Source of the DNA: Oreohelix idahoensis
Lineage: Eukaryota > Mollusca > Gastropoda > Stylommatophora > Oreohelicidae
Direction: 5' to 3'
DNA length: 64,000 bases
Assembly (NCBI GenBank): GCA_024509875.1
Contig: JAMPIV010005819.1
Span: 255,501 to 319,500, forward strand
The position numbers and the translations under genes were made by a program. Positions 1-14,040 of this stretch are shown here, piece by piece (positions within the stretch are counted from its first letter, which is position 1; the number at the start of each line of letters is the position of its first letter). The notes beneath the pieces are model-generated. The model saw nothing but the letters and a program-made list of their open reading frames with translations, was not told where the DNA came from and made no database searches.

Positions 1-865
1 AAAACACCCTCTTTGACCTTGCGTGTTCAGTTTCTTCAGAGTCCGGTTCCTTATTTAAAAAAATGGATTTCCTGGTCTGTATTAAGTCTTACAAGGTGTT
101 CCAATAAAAGTCCGGTCTGATAAATGGAAATGCTGAATTTTCTTCTGGCAAGTCTAGTTGTTCTTGGCAAGCGATTCCTCAGAGTAAATTTTCACAGTGA
201 AGGAACACTGAACAAACGCCAGGTTATATTCACGGTCCTTCCCCGCTCTATTTGTTATGGAGCTCAAATGATCAGCCAATCTGATTTGAATATTTTGTAT
301 GACTCATCTAGTGCAAAATTTCAAACATTACTTTTCTGAAAATGGGCTGTAAACATCCGGTTGCCCTGTGTACGAACTCACAAACATGTCGTTAAACTCA
401 TACGACAACGTGTGTAAGGTGTAATACTTATTACTTTATTACAAAGTCATGTCGTGGACCGGAAATGATTATATCATACGTGTCCGTACCAAATATGTCG
501 CACAGACGGGTAATCTTGTTATCTGTTGCCTGAGCAAACGAAAACCGACTACGTGCGAGTAATTTTATCACCCGGCCCAGCTTGAGCAAACAGAATCATG
601 TGAAACTGAGGAAACCCACATTGGGTTTCACCTGCTCTAATCTCATGAAATCTGTGCCGTATCAAGCAAAATGTGATTATTATCACCTACAAGGAGTGTC
701 AAAATGACTTGACCATATCAAATATCTGCTACTTGGCAGAGAAAGAAAGAAAGAAAGCGCGACAATTGAAAGCGCTATAAAATCCGTACCACAAATGTAC
801 CGATTGCTGCCGTAGTGAAAAGGAAATTAGGAAGAAGAAGGGGTCGCCCCAATCCATTATATGAT
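1..865. other. Unrecognised AT-rich sequence
   Basis: No gene, RNA gene or named repeat is recognisable. The 71-residue open frame at 124-339 has no known motif and looks like chance. A short GAAA microsatellite lies near 740-758. The sequence around 94-120 resembles the terminal repeat of some DNA transposons, but I find no partner end. Confidence 0.3.
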
Positions 866-1053
866 ACATTAGTAAAATTCTCCACACTTCTGGTGTGAGT
901 TTCATTAGTAAAATTCTTCACACTTCTGGTGTGAGTTTTGTACATAAAATTCTCCACACCACTAAAGTGTGTTTGTACATAGCATTTTCAAAGCTTCTAA
1001 TGTGAGTGTTTTTACGTAAAATTCTTCACACTTTTGATGTGAGTTGTGTACGT
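866..1053. repeat. Hairpin-bearing tandem repeat, about 37 bp x 5
   Basis: Five diverged units of roughly 37 bp follow one another. Each has an AAAATTCTTCACAC-like left part and a GTGTGAG-like right part flanking a short loop (for example CACACTTCTGGTGTGAG), so every unit can form a small hairpin. The last two units are the most diverged. No coding role is apparent. Confidence 0.7.
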
Positions 1054-1214
1054 AAACGCTAACAGCGTCATGGAAGCGATGTTTGTAAGTAACGGTTCAA
1101 ATTTTGGAATTGATTGCTTGAAAAATCATTTGTTCGCATTACAGCAACCACTTTTATTGATAAAGCTGCGATGTACAAAGGCCACGTATATAAACTACTA
1201 GCAATAATAAATAA

Positions 1215-1575
1215 TAATAATAAATTCTTTAAGCGCCAAACACGGCGCATAAGGCAGAAACCAGTGCTCTCCAGGTTGTTCGTTGTGATGCCACTCCTCT
1301 TAGCTCTTGCACATTATTTAGGCCCAACGTTCTTCCTTCTCTTATTATTGTTCTTCTGAGTGTTTCTTTTGGTCTTCCTTTTTTCCGCTTACCCTCAGGA
1401 ACCCAAAGCGCCTGTAGTGGTATTCTGTTGTTTTGCATTCGTAGGACATACCGATAATGACCATCGTCTTTTCCTTATATAGTCGGAGACATATTTCTGC
1501 CTAGAGTCTTCTCTTATTTGTCGATTAGTCTTGAATTCTTTCCAACTGATGTTCATGAGTTTTCTAAGACATTAC
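1215..1575 (-). mobile_element. LINE 3' end fragment (C-terminus of Pol)
   Basis: On the minus strand an open stretch at 1438-1229 reads like the C-terminus of an endonuclease/reverse-transcriptase LINE polyprotein. It has the pattern GKRKKGRPKETLRRT followed by a W-R-x-LVSALC end. Sequence up to about 1575 continues the similarity (WKEFKTNRQIR) in shifted frames. The rest of the RT is absent, as expected for a 5'-truncated copy, and there are no intact domains. It belongs to the same broad group as the LINE fragments at 11.8, 29.5, 30.0 and 49.7 kb but to a different lineage. Confidence 0.65.
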
Positions 1576-1799
1576 TAGCAATAACCCGTCAATAATGACG
1601 TCTTGAAAAAACAATCAAAAACTTACATTTTAAGGTTATTTTTAACAAAATGATGAGTTAAATCCGTTTCCGGAATGAAACTGGGCTCTACACCGACTTT
1701 TCTTCGTTGAGTGTTACTATTTTCGGGAGAGTACATATAAGGGAAACAATACAATTAATGTCTAACTTTCAACCACAGTTGCATCCCTTAGATGTGGCT

Positions 1800-2300
1800 G
1801 ACGTATAAACGGCGAGAATTATGGATTTTGATTATGATTATGCATGCAACCGTTCGTGCCACAGATTAGAAATAATCGACAACAGATATAAGAATTTCCA
1901 TTTGTGAGGTTTTTGAGTGTGCAGTGCATGCGCAAAGGTTTCATATCCTTTTTCTTCTTTATTCGCACACAAATAACTACATCTATTTCGCTCATAAAGT
2001 TTGCACTTTGTCTTATGTCTCTCTCGTCGTCATAAAATGTTTCTGCCAACGGAGTTGGTGAAGTCCATGCTGTCAATCTAGTCTTCTTGTAGTGTCGATA
2101 TTCTTAGAGGACATGTTCTGCTGTTAGCTTGTCTTCTCCACAAGAAAACATGTCTGTCTACACGAATTAAATATAATGAACAGATGGTATTTGAGTCTGC
2201 AGTCGGCGGATCACAGTCCGAAAATAATCACTATATCTCTTCTTGGCAGTGAGTAAAATTCTTCTGTTATATCTGACCGTGTGTTCTCTGTGCCATTTTT
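1800..2300 (-). mobile_element. LINE 3' fragment with C-terminal zinc-finger remnant
   Basis: Read on the minus strand, about 2250-2090 gives a decayed CRLKYHL and CGEDKLTAEHVL-like segment. An 85-residue frame at 2076-1819 follows, beginning TAWTSPTPLAETFYDD. This is the arrangement at the C-terminus of RNase H-bearing LINEs: an arginine-glycine-histidine-cysteine segment, a CxC...H...C zinc finger, then a W-P-x-P-L-x-E-x-L tail. The intact LINE at 58.7-63.0 kb shows the same order. A second fragment of this type lies at 47.25-47.46 kb. Frameshifts separate the pieces, so no protein is made. Confidence 0.55.
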
Positions 2301-3055
2301 CTTTGAAGTTATTTTATTATTCCTTTCATCTCTTCAATTTTTTTCTTTCTTCTTAGTTTGAATCTGACTCCTTCCTTATTTGACAGTTATATCTGTCTTT
2401 TCATTTCCATTTTCGCGATACTTAGCGGAATCCATTTCAGCGGATGTCTAAATATTAAGCGACTGGAAACAATCTTGTGCTCCCAACTTGGACACGCATG
2501 CATTCATATAACGATAAATTATCGTCCATTAGATACGTTATCTATTTACATAACACGTTGCCTCACGAATAATAACACATGACATGTATATTACGTTTCT
2601 AAATAGAGGCTCTTTGACAAGCCTCAAACATTCCGCGCAACTGGCATGTCTTTTTCTTAATAGGAACCAGGAATATTCTTCCTGATTAAGTTATTCTCGT
2701 TATTTTTGACATATCTTAATAAATCCTAAGCGGCTTGAGTTTGTAAATGTGCTGCTGTATTTATTTACAGAAATGACACTTGTTTATTTAGACAGAGAAG
2801 ATATTTGGGCATCTGAGGACATTTAGTTTTGCATAATTATGATAACACATGAGTGCAATCAAATGATGAACTGTTTCTGTATAATAATTTATTACTGATT
2901 AATAATAAATGTTATGGATAATAAGATAACTCAGTTGTCTGTCAAATATATTTATATAATCAATTATTTTGTTTGAACAAAGATTACGACAATACTATGT
3001 TTACACTATATTTATGCTATAGTGGCGGTTATTTAAAAAAAAAAAAAGTATTATA
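2301..3055. other. No gene recognised
   Basis: AT-rich sequence with no supported feature. The 74-residue frame at 2358-2582 has no recognisable motif. A poly(A) run lies at 3035-3048. Confidence 0.4.
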
Positions 3056-3762
3056 CCTCTTGTGTCCTAAAAATAAGTGTACTGATTTTTTATTTAAATG
3101 TATATAAGACTCACCTGAAATTACAAGTTATCTCCTACAAAGTACGACCCTTGGGAAGTTACACAGTGGTTCCAACGTTTTTTCCACTGATCGTAGCAGT
3201 ACTGAAAGTCATTCTCTGTAAGAGTGCTTAGTTCATATCCATGATTCGTCTCCAGTAATTACTTTATCAAGAAATTTGGTTCAATGACGAGTCTTTCGAA
3301 ATTTCCATCACAGCTCGCACAACTTCTTGTACATATTTTGATCGTTTCCATATTTTGATCGTTTGTTGACAAGATTGGCCTTCCGGAACGAGGTTCATCT
3401 TCAACATTTTCTCGGCCCACTTTGAAAGCTTTGTACCACCTAAAAACCATATTCCTCGATAGACCGGCATCTCCATAAGCTTCGGTTAAATTTTCAAATG
3501 TCTCGGTCGCAGACTTCTTGAGTTTCACATAAAATTTGATAGCGTACCGTTGTTCGATATTTCGCTCCATCGCAACCGTAACGAGGTATTAAAACATGAC
3601 CTTACACAAACTGCAGTAGCGCGGGAATGACTCAACCGATCGAGTTGAAACAAGTCTAGACATGCAGCTAAGGTCTCTACCAATGCGCCGATATCCACCA
3701 ATGAGGTGTTACTTTGTCTAGTCGCACATAGGCAAATCAGAACACTTACTTTAGGGACAGAG
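3056..3762 (-). mobile_element. Internally deleted mariner element (707 bp)
   Basis: The two ends are inverted repeats of about 30 bp. The left end starts CCTCTTGTGTCCTAAAAATA; the right end, read inward on the minus strand, starts CTCTGTCCCTAAAGTAAG. Each is flanked outside by TA, the mariner target. A full mariner is about 1.3 kb, so roughly half is missing. The remaining coding parts, in order on the minus strand, are the N-terminal DNA-binding domain, a short piece at the first catalytic aspartate, and the C-terminus. The core between the catalytic residues is gone. Such elements can be moved only in trans. Confidence 0.8.
3110..3570 (-). pseudogene. Mariner transposase remnant (N- and C-termini)
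   Basis: The minus-strand ATG at 3570 opens a mariner N-terminus: IEQRYAIKFYVKLKKSATET, then helix-turn-helix text ending GRENVEDEPRSGRP, typical of mariner paired-like DNA-binding domains. The frame then breaks within a small local duplication (TATTTTGATCGTTT occurs twice near 3333-3362). Downstream a fragment reading VITGDESWI carries the first catalytic aspartate. After a deletion the C-terminal text QWKKRWNHCV...GSYFVGDN appears at about 3215-3130. The second and third catalytic residues are absent. It is inactive. Confidence 0.8.
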
Positions 3763-3799
3763 TATATAATATTTTCTTAAAACTCTAGTACGTCACCCG

Positions 3800-3905
3800 C
3801 CAAATAATGGCGGGAAATAATTATGTTGTTCGCTTTCTGCTGCATGCCCTGATGAAAGCGCTAAATTCTCCTGTGGTCAATTCATTCATGTCCATTTAGC
3901 TTCAG
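3800..3905. repeat. Dispersed repeat, copy 1 (diverged)
   Basis: This stretch aligns with 48,240-48,360 (shared core: AATTCTCCTGTGGT, plus matching words on both sides such as ATTATGTTGTTCGC versus ATCATGTTGTGTCA). The two are diverged and share no coding signature I recognise, so they look like old copies of one interspersed repeat. Confidence 0.45.
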
Positions 3906-4027
3906 AAGTACAGACAAACGAAAACAGTATGGTACGAAAGCTTCATCTGTAATGAGCAATAATGTTTCACTGGCTAAATATAAAAATATGTGATGGAGAC
4001 ACTTATTTACAAGATACCACTGGCTTG

Positions 4028-4082
4028 TTGGCCACTGACTCGTTTATCAGTTAGTGGCCAAGGACCAAAGAAAAAGAAGAGT
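4028..4082 (+). mobile_element. 3' end of a (GAA)-tailed short retroposon
   Basis: About 55 bp matches the 3' end of the 211-bp insertion at 56,112-56,322. A GTTGGCCACTGACT / AGTTAGTGGCC hairpin is followed by AAGGACCAAAGAAAAAGAAGAG. Only the 3' terminal part is present here. The shared hairpin plus GAA-rich tail is what links the two loci. Confidence 0.5.
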
Positions 4083-4913
4083 GAACTTATTTATACTTAT
4101 CCCAAAAGCTTCATATAAATGGGGGAAATTCCAGAAACTGTGTCATCAAAATGCAACATAGGAATATTTCTTTAAATAAAAAAGTAATCCCGCATTATGA
4201 AATATGTGGGAAGACACGTGCGTTGTTTCAACAGGTGCACAGTTTTGTTCATAAGCGGGAACGCACCATAAAAAAAAAATTGCTACTTTGGTGGGAAAAA
4301 ATGGATATGACATTACCGATAAGGCAATTTTGTAATAAGGGAATAACGAGGATTTTTTTGAAAATCTCCACGACCACTAGTACACCATATTCCAACAAGA
4401 AAGACTAGTTCTAGGACTGCGCTAGACTATTCAAAATTCTAACTGACAACTGATGATGGGGTTAAGAAAACGACAGAATATATATATCATTGAATTTCTC
4501 TTATCTCTAATGTTGTTAATTTCGCGTCCCGGTGAGACCCAAAATTCAGAAGCTAGGCGATGAGGTTTCTCGTCGGGAGTTTTCGACCGGCGTCAAAAGA
4601 CTTTCTGTTCGACTAGCGGGTTTCTCTTTAAGAATGCCCGCTTCTGAAGATCAAAGAGCCCAGGGGTTTCGAACTTCCACTGAGTATGAAACTTCAAAAG
4701 GGTCTGTGTTTTTGTCTCTCCCACGTGCTTGCCTGTCTGAGAAATATTATGATTGACAGATGCTCGCGTGAGGGGACGAGGTAAACACAGCCTGATTTGC
4801 TCCCCTGTTATGACTGACAGGTCACGCAGTTTGTAAACAGTTCGTTAGCTCGTGTTAAAAGAAAAGAAGGCGGGACAAAATGGTACGTTGCAGAAATAGA
4901 CAGTTGGTATATA
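4083..4913. other. No gene recognised upstream of mariner A1
   Basis: Open frames at 4151-4408 (85 residues) and 4532-4756 (74 residues) have no recognisable domain and no similarity I can place. No promoter or splice context supports them. Confidence 0.35.
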
Positions 4914-6249
4914 CGAGGGGCGTTCAGAAAGTATTGCACCACATCGTTTTTCTCAGCTAATAATGAAGATAGAAGCATGAAATTTTGCACACTTCAAATA
5001 TGGCATGTGCCAATTGTGTGCACCAAATTGCACTGCAACCGGCCAAATAATACGGCTGCCCTAAACCGTTGAAATGGAGCGTGTTAGCAACTTGCGTTAT
5101 AAACAGCGAATTGTGATAGAATTTCTCGTTGCAGAGAAGGAAACTTGTAAATATTCACAAGCGTCTATGTGATGTGTATGGAAGTTTTCAGTCGACGGGA
5201 GTACAGTCAGTCGTTGGGTTCAGAGAATCAAAGAATCAGGAAGTGGAGATACGGAGCTGCTTGATTGGCCGCGCTGTGGACGTACTGCCACAGCCACCAA
5301 CGCAGAAATGTTGAAATGCGCGGAGGGCATTATTCTTACTGATAGGCGAATCACTACTCAACAATTGGCCTTACAGCTGTCAGTCAGCATTGGTAGTGCA
5401 AATGCAGTTATACAAATTCGCGGATTTTCTAAGGTTTGCGCAAGATGGGTTCCTCGAAGTCTCGCAAATGACCACCGATTGCAAAGGAAAGCAATTTCTT
5501 CTGAATTGTTGGAGCGTTTCAATGTTGATGGAGAGAACTTTTTGGCTAAGATCGTCACAGGTGACGAAACCTGGGCACATCATTTTGAACCTGAGACAAA
5601 AAGACAGTCAATGGAGTGGCATCATCCGCAATCACCACGAAGAAAGAAATTCAAGACAATTCCTTCAGCTGGAAAGGTAATGATCACTGTCTTTTGGGAC
5701 ATTGAAGGTGTGATTCTTGTGGACGCTATGCCAAGAGGAGAGACAATCAATTCGCAAGCTTACATTAAGACATTGAAAAAACTCAATCAACGTTTTCGCA
5801 GAGTTCGGCCGCACAAGAATCCAGCAGAACTGCTTCTCCTTCACGACAATGCGCGCCCTCACACAAGTCTGGCAACACGGGAAGCAATCACTAAATTGGG
5901 TTGGACTGTACTACCCCATCCACCCTATAGTCCCGATCTGGCACCCTCTGATTTTCATCTATTTGGTCCACTTAAAGATGCACTTCGTGGGACAAGGTTT
6001 GAAGATGATGAAGGAGTGATTCATGCAGCGAAGAAATGGCTACATGATCAAGATAAAATCTGGTACGGGCTAGGAATACATGCACTTGTTTCGCGCTGGC
6101 ATAAAGCCGTACAAGTTGATGGGGATTATGTTGAATAATACCGATGTTTACATGACATATCCATGTATATTGTGTATAAACTTCATGCTTTTTGAATAAA
6201 CAGCTCCTGAGAAAAACGATGTGGTGCATTACTTTCTGAACGCCCCTCG
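4914..6249 (+). mobile_element. Mariner element A1 (full length, 1336 bp)
   Basis: The left terminal inverted repeat begins CGAGGGGCGTTCAGAAAGTA at 4914. The right one ends TACTTTCTGAACGCCCCTCG at 6249. Both are followed inward by CGATGTGGTGCA-like sequence, and both are flanked by TA. The element encodes one mariner transposase (5074-6138) and is a close relative of A2 at 7599-8939. An AATAAA-type signal lies at 6195-6200, just after the coding region. Confidence 0.93.
5074..6138 (+). pseudogene. Mariner transposase, frameshifted (copy A1)
   Basis: A DDE/D cut-and-paste transposase that would bind the element's ends and insert at TA. The start at 5074 (MERVSNLRYKQ) matches copy A2. Compared with A2, two bases are missing near 5147 and one near 5190. 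Between these points the frame is shifted and meets a stop; after them the frame is restored. From 5308 the reading is open for 276 residues to the stop. Visible motifs are WVPRSL, GDETW (first Asp), HDNARPH (second Asp) and PYSPDLAPSDF (third Asp). The second and third Asp are separated by 34 residues, the D34D signature of true mariners. The HTH region is lost in frame, so it is probably inactive. Confidence 0.9.
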
Positions 6250-6353
6250 TATGCCTGTTTAGCTAGCAAATGAGAGGGCAGCTATTAGGTTGCAATAAGC
6301 TGTCAGATTATACTGTAGATTCTTTTTCCATTACACGTCACATGATGGAAAGA

Positions 6354-8939
<2,586 letters not shown>

Positions 8940-8951
8940 TATATATATATA

Positions 8952-9385
8952 TGATAAAAAAAATATTTAGAAAATTTATCCTTCTTGTAAGAATAATGCG
9001 GCGCGTGAACGAAGTATCATCCTCTGGATAGGTCACAATGATTTGATTACACTAGTCAACAAATTTTCAAGTTATTTGTACTAGAAATTAAATATACCAT
9101 TTCTTATTGATTTTGACATGCTGATTTCAAATATCATAATGAAATTCACCAGTTGGCTCTGGTTTTTTTTTTTAAATGATGAATTTACATTACAGTAATA
9201 CAAATAATGTTTGCTTGTTTAATTCTTTGGGGTGAACAGCTAGTTTTTCTACTTTAGCATTATAAAAATTGTGGTTACATACTCAGTTAATTGATATTTC
9301 AACATAAAATGATAGAAAAAATAAAAACGTTATTTAAAGTTCACATATCATGTTTTAAAAAGGCACATTTGAACCCATTCCGTCA
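8952..9385. other. No gene recognised
   Basis: Short AT-rich spacer between mariner A2 and the decayed minus-strand gene; nothing further is visible. Confidence 0.4.
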
Positions 9386-10926
9386 TTATTCAGTCGCTGT
9401 TCTAGCACACTTTGCTTGCTTCTTGTAGTCAATCGATGAGGTGTCTCTTGTCACAGTCCAACAGTAATCAGCAAGCATTGAAGGGCTCCAATTGCCTTGA
9501 TACCTTGTCTCCATAGCAGCAATGTCCTGGTGAAATCGTTCACCATGCTCATCACTGACCGCTCCACAGTTTGACGTGAAGAAATCCAGATGAGAATCCA
9601 GAAAATGAATTTTCAAAGACATGTTGCAGCCAAGACTCTTATACTTCAGAAGAAGATTTTCTACAATTTCTTTGTAATTATCAGATCTGTTGCTTCCAAG
9701 AAAATTGTCCACCACTGACACTGAGCATTTAATGCTAGCCATGCTGCTTTTTCCTTGCCATGCAACACGCAAAGAAACTCGTCACCATGAAGAAGTTTTC
9801 GAATTTGCGGACCAACAAATACTCCCTCTCTTATTTTAGCTTCACTCAGTCTTGGAAATTTTCTGATGAGATATTTGAAAGCCTCATCTGTTTTCTCCAT
9901 TGCCTTGACAAAGTTTTTCATGAGACCCAGCTCAATGTGCAAGGGTGGCAACAAAATCTTGCTGGTGTCGACAAGTGCTGGGTTCTCAACGTTCTTACTG
10001 CCAGGTTTAAGTCACCGCAAAGTGACCAATGATGATGATCGTAGTTTATACACTTCAAAAGCTGCTTAATGTTTTCATAAGTTTTTTTCATATGAACTGC
10101 GTGACCAGCTGGAATTGACGGTAACACATTACCATTATTCAACAAAACAGCTTTAAGACTCGTCTTGGATGAATCAATGAAAAGCCTCCACTCTTCCAGT
10201 GTGTAATTTATTTTGAGGGCTGCCATTAAACCAGAAATGTTGTGGCACGCAGAAAGGTCACCCTCTTTGAAAAAGAATGTAATAAGCGGCTTCTGGCGGT
10301 TCCCATACACAGAAATTGTAACATCTTCTGCCAGGAGATTTCACTGTTGCAATCTGGAACCCAAAAGCTCCGCCTTGTTCTTCGGGAAATTCAGATCTCT
10401 TACAAGATCATTCAGTTCACCTTGGGTTATTAAGTGTGGTTTAGTGGATTGTAGTTTGCTCAAAATCTGGGTCGCTTGAGGTTGATGGTTCAGGACCACC
10501 AATGTCCTCTTCTTCATCAGTGGAAGCAGCTGAAAATGATTCTGGCACTTTGGGAACTGGTAGGTCATCGCCATGTGGTACCGGACGTATTGCAGAGGGG
10601 ATGTTTGGATATTCCAGAGTCCATTTTTTCTTCTTTGATATGCCTTTCCCAATTGGAGGGACCATGCAAAAGTAACAGTTGTTGAGATGATCAGTGGGCT
10701 CTCTCCAAATCATTGGGACTGCAAAAGGCATAGCTTGCCTTTTGCCAGTCAACCACAGTTTAAGATGTGCTGCACATGTATTGCAGCATATGTGTGGCGC
10801 CCAGCTCTTATCTTGATCTCCTATTCTGCAGCCAAAATACAAACTGTACGCCTTCTTAATCACTTTAGTTATATTTCGTTTTTGTGATACAAATGTCACC
10901 TCACCACATCCAGAAATTATTAGCAC
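9386..10926 (-). pseudogene. Decayed intronless gene of an unnamed repetitive family
   Basis: Four minus-strand blocks form one protein in order. 10926-10441 has a CCNTCAAHLKLW segment and FAVPMIWREPTDHLNNCYFC, then acidic DEEED text. About 10460-10341 reads ELNDLVRDLNFPKNKAELLG. 10310-10015 reads TLEEWRLFIDSSKTSLKAVL and ends CGDLN. About 9990-9386 reads LLPPLHIELGLMKNFVKAM, then SDEHGERFHQDI and YQGNWSPSMLADYCW to a stop. I recall such proteins, uncharacterised and multi-copy, from arthropods and cnidarians. They look mobile-element derived, but I know of no established function. Frames change near 10,465 and 9,750. A cysteine-rich stretch of roughly 40 residues expected after CGDLN is deleted near 10,015. 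The family identification is from memory. Confidence 0.6.
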
Positions 10927-11839
10927 TGTTCACACATGTCCTAGGCATTCTAACTACGATACTTTTGATAAGGACAAATGCACTAATTAATGGCAAAATT
11001 TTATCAGAGATAAGATATTTATACACAAAGGTGATGTAATCATAGGTAGGATTGCATCATCAACTTCTAGTTACATTTTTATTGGTCATTAGAAAAAATT
11101 ATGCAATCGCCCACAACAGTTGCGTCATATATATAAATTGACCGTAATTAAATAAACTAGTAGCATATATCTTGAAAACTAGAGCCAATCAACATTTTTT
11201 AATGTCATTTTCGTTTTCAGCACACCAAAATTAGTTAAGATCAGCTATTTTCATTTCTGGTACATTTTGGTTGTTGACTAGTGTTATCTGCAGATTGTCC
11301 ATTAACTTTGCGTGACCACTAATAATTAACACCTCCAGGTGACAGCGAATGTGGCTGTTTATGAAGAAACAAAACTCTTAACATTCGGTCAGACAAACTT
11401 AAACAGGCAGGGAAGATTATTTATGACAAAGTCTCACGTTTATTTTTTGAATATTTTTGTGATCTTCTATTGCCTGGAGTGTAATTATTCCTATTCTAAA
11501 CAGCAATAACAATAACATTAGTAATACGTTGTTTCTAGTCTGAGAGTGTGTCTTCTTTGGTTCTGTCCCCGAGATTTTTAATTCTGACTCAAACAATTTA
11601 GTACATCCGTTTTATGAATGTTTGTATTCTGCTGTGTGTAGCATTTTTTTTCTGTACGTTTTTAGCGCATTCATTAGAATACTTTCCCTTGGTTTAATAA
11701 TTATGGTTACGTTTTCTTATGTTGACATGTTGTTATATTTTTGAGTTCCGACGGATCTGTGGATGTCTGAACAAATGAACAACTTGAATTTACATTTACA
11801 AAGATTAATGGGATGTCTCACTAGCTTGTGGCGTACGGG
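10927..11839. other. No gene recognised
   Basis: AT-rich sequence between the decayed gene and the LINE fragment. I see no open frame with a known motif and no terminal repeats. Confidence 0.4.
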
Positions 11840-12525
11840 TCTGAAAATACACGGAAAAGACAAAGATAATGAGAAGAAATGCAAAAAATGACAAAAAGGT
11901 TGAATTTGAAGACACACCACTAAAATATGTAGAATCGTACACATATCTTGGCAGAAAAATAGACAAAGTCGGAGGGTCAGACATTGATTTAAAAAAATAC
12001 AAAAAAACAAGAGGAGCTTTCATTGCGTTGGGAAACGTATGGAGATCAAGAGAAATCAAGACGAAAAAAAGAATCTTCACCTCAAATGTCAAAACAGTCC
12101 TATTGTACGGCACTGAAACATGGAGAACAACAAAAACAACAACCAAAAAGATACAGACTTTCATAAGGGGTGCTTGCATAGAATAGAAGGATTGAAATGG
12201 TATGACAAAGTCACAAATGGGGTACTATGACAAGAATCAGACAAATGCCAGTGGAAAAAGAGATGAGAAAAAGACGTTGGCGATGAATATGATACACATT
12301 GAGGAAACCTGTTGATAGCATTACAAGTCAGTCTTTTTACTGGAATCCCGAGGTAAAGAGAGGCAGAGTTCGACCAAAAACGCATGGAGAAGAGAACTAC
12401 TGTAGATACAGAAGTGAAAATGATGAGGAAAGCATGGAAAGAACGAGCTGATGGCACGTGACAGGAGGACTTGGCACGTGTTTGTTGAAGGCCTATGCTC
12501 TTCTGGGAGCTAAAGGGTATTGATT
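11840..12525 (+). mobile_element. LINE 3' fragment (end of RT and C-terminal domain)
   Basis: The plus strand reads VESYTYLGRKIDKVGG (the YLG motif after the RT palm) at about 11,925, then RGAFIALGNVWRS, VLLYGTETWR and a C-terminal domain GLKWYDKVTNG. In broken frames the segment ending near 12,525 resembles WIGHT-x-RKP, PxGKRxRGRP and a WExLxA-type tail. The open part is 11,869-12,186; beyond it several stops and frameshifts occur. The same LINE family supplies the fragments at 29.5-31.6 and 49.7-50.05 kb on the minus strand. 5'-truncated and dead. Confidence 0.75.
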
Positions 12526-12612
12526 GTGGCGTACAGACATTTGCATTCCTAACGTCTCCCTGGAGTTTATTAGAGAGATAACTAAGCAATGGAAGTAAAA
12601 AAAAAAACGGTA

Positions 12613-12755
12613 AAGGATCCCGTTACACGCCCATTGAGGCATATTGGGAATATGGTGTTAGGCCCAAATTTTCTTGACCATCAGCACACTAGGGGTGATG
12701 TGGTCAGCATCACGCCGGGCGCCTTAATATTCTCAAAGTTGCTCTGGTGTCGCGA
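12613..12755. repeat. Dispersed repeat family, copy 1 (~140 bp)
   Basis: Matches 46,766-46,890 at about 80% by eye, sharing CCGTTACACGCCC, TTGGGAATATGGT, TTAGGCCCA, GCACACTAGGGGT and ATCACGCCGG in the same order. No coding potential or tRNA boxes are obvious. Probably a short interspersed element or part of a larger repeat. Confidence 0.6.
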
Positions 12756-13284
12756 GAGGTTTGGATGTTATTAAAATGAAGGCTATCCTGGACAAATAGA
12801 TGTATCAGACGATACCAGGATAGTGCCAGATCAGAGACTGGTCTTAAAAGAAATACCCCCTTCTCTGAAAAGAGTAAGGGTGTACTCCATAACAAGTTAT
12901 AATCTGCTTATGTACATAACTAAGTTATATTAACTTCACTCTTTCACTCTTGGTATCAAATACACTGGACTGTAGGATAATAGAAGATTTATTATTGTCC
13001 TCAGTGATTCATTATTTTATAATGTTTCAACCTATAACTTGTCTGTATTAGGATAGTGTTTATTTTAAGTCTTTATTAATTTTTCTTTCTTTCTTTGAAT
13101 TATATTTCGTCTTGCTTGTGGATAATCTGACAAGTGGATCTAGGAATCTATTTATCTTCAATGCAGTATGAGACACCTTCAATCCTGGCTGGGTTCACAC
13201 AGAATAAGAACTCCAGGCTGGGATATGTAGCTTCAGTTCTTAGTGTATCAAAAACAGTTCACCACCATGATTCTTCTCAAGTGT
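12756..13284. other. No gene recognised; insertion target of Gypsy-A
   Basis: Single-copy-looking sequence up to the Gypsy-A target site. Joining 13,289 to 22,608 (removing the element) gives the pre-insertion site; I see no coding exon across it. Confidence 0.4.
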
Positions 13285-14020
13285 CTGCCTGTCGTGGAAT
13301 ATTCTAATCCACATATATAAATTATCAGGTAAATATAAAGCCTAACAAATACATTTAATAAAGAAAAGAGCAATGGTAAAAGAACAGTGCTGTCACAATG
13401 ACTGTACTCGAAATCCCCCTTGTTTTCTGCTTCGTCTGCAAATTGTAACGCTTTCACGTTGATAGTAAAAGCCTACTGTGTCGCTGCACGCTTTCTTCAA
13501 TGAAACGTGTACTGTATTTCTTGGAAAAACCTTGAGATACGCAAGCTGATCAATGACCTAGATTTAATATTTCATTCATTCCATACACGGCGTAACTAAA
13601 AGACAGATAAAGCAGGAGAGAGAGAGGGGCGAATGAAGGCAGGAAGCATGCAATACTAAACACGCGTCGCGCGATATACAATTGCTGCCATCACGCGTGT
13701 AAGGCCACTAGCAATAACTTTTTTTCATATAGTCAGTGAAAAAGAAACACATATTTTGAACGCAGCCACTTAGCTCTTTTAAATTTGTATATTTGGGTTC
13801 CTTAGGGTTTGCTGACAAAGAATATGTAAAACGTTATGCAAATAGTCTAGGAATTACCAAATTATAACCAAAATAAAATAGTGGGGGTGCCTGACAGCAT
13901 GAAATCATTTCTGCTCATAAATTTTTTTTATAACGTGTTTGAAAAAACATTACGTTATAGAAATAGCCTACCATGTTAACTCCTATTTGATTGGAGCGCC
14001 ACAAATGTAAGACTAAACAC

Positions 14021-14040
14021 GATTGGTCAGGCTATAAATA
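14021..14040 (+). promoter_or_regulatory. Gypsy-A LTR core promoter (CCAAT + TATA)
   Basis: GATTGG (an inverted CCAAT box, 14,021-14,026) lies just upstream of TATAAATA (14,033-14,040). The spacing is tight but both motifs are exact. They are repeated in the 3' LTR at 21,061 and 21,073. Transcription would begin about 25-30 bp downstream. Confidence 0.6.

Noticed and set aside
13150..13289. Host exon interrupted by Gypsy-A
   Set aside because: Joining the flanks gives stops in every frame I followed and no recognisable domain.
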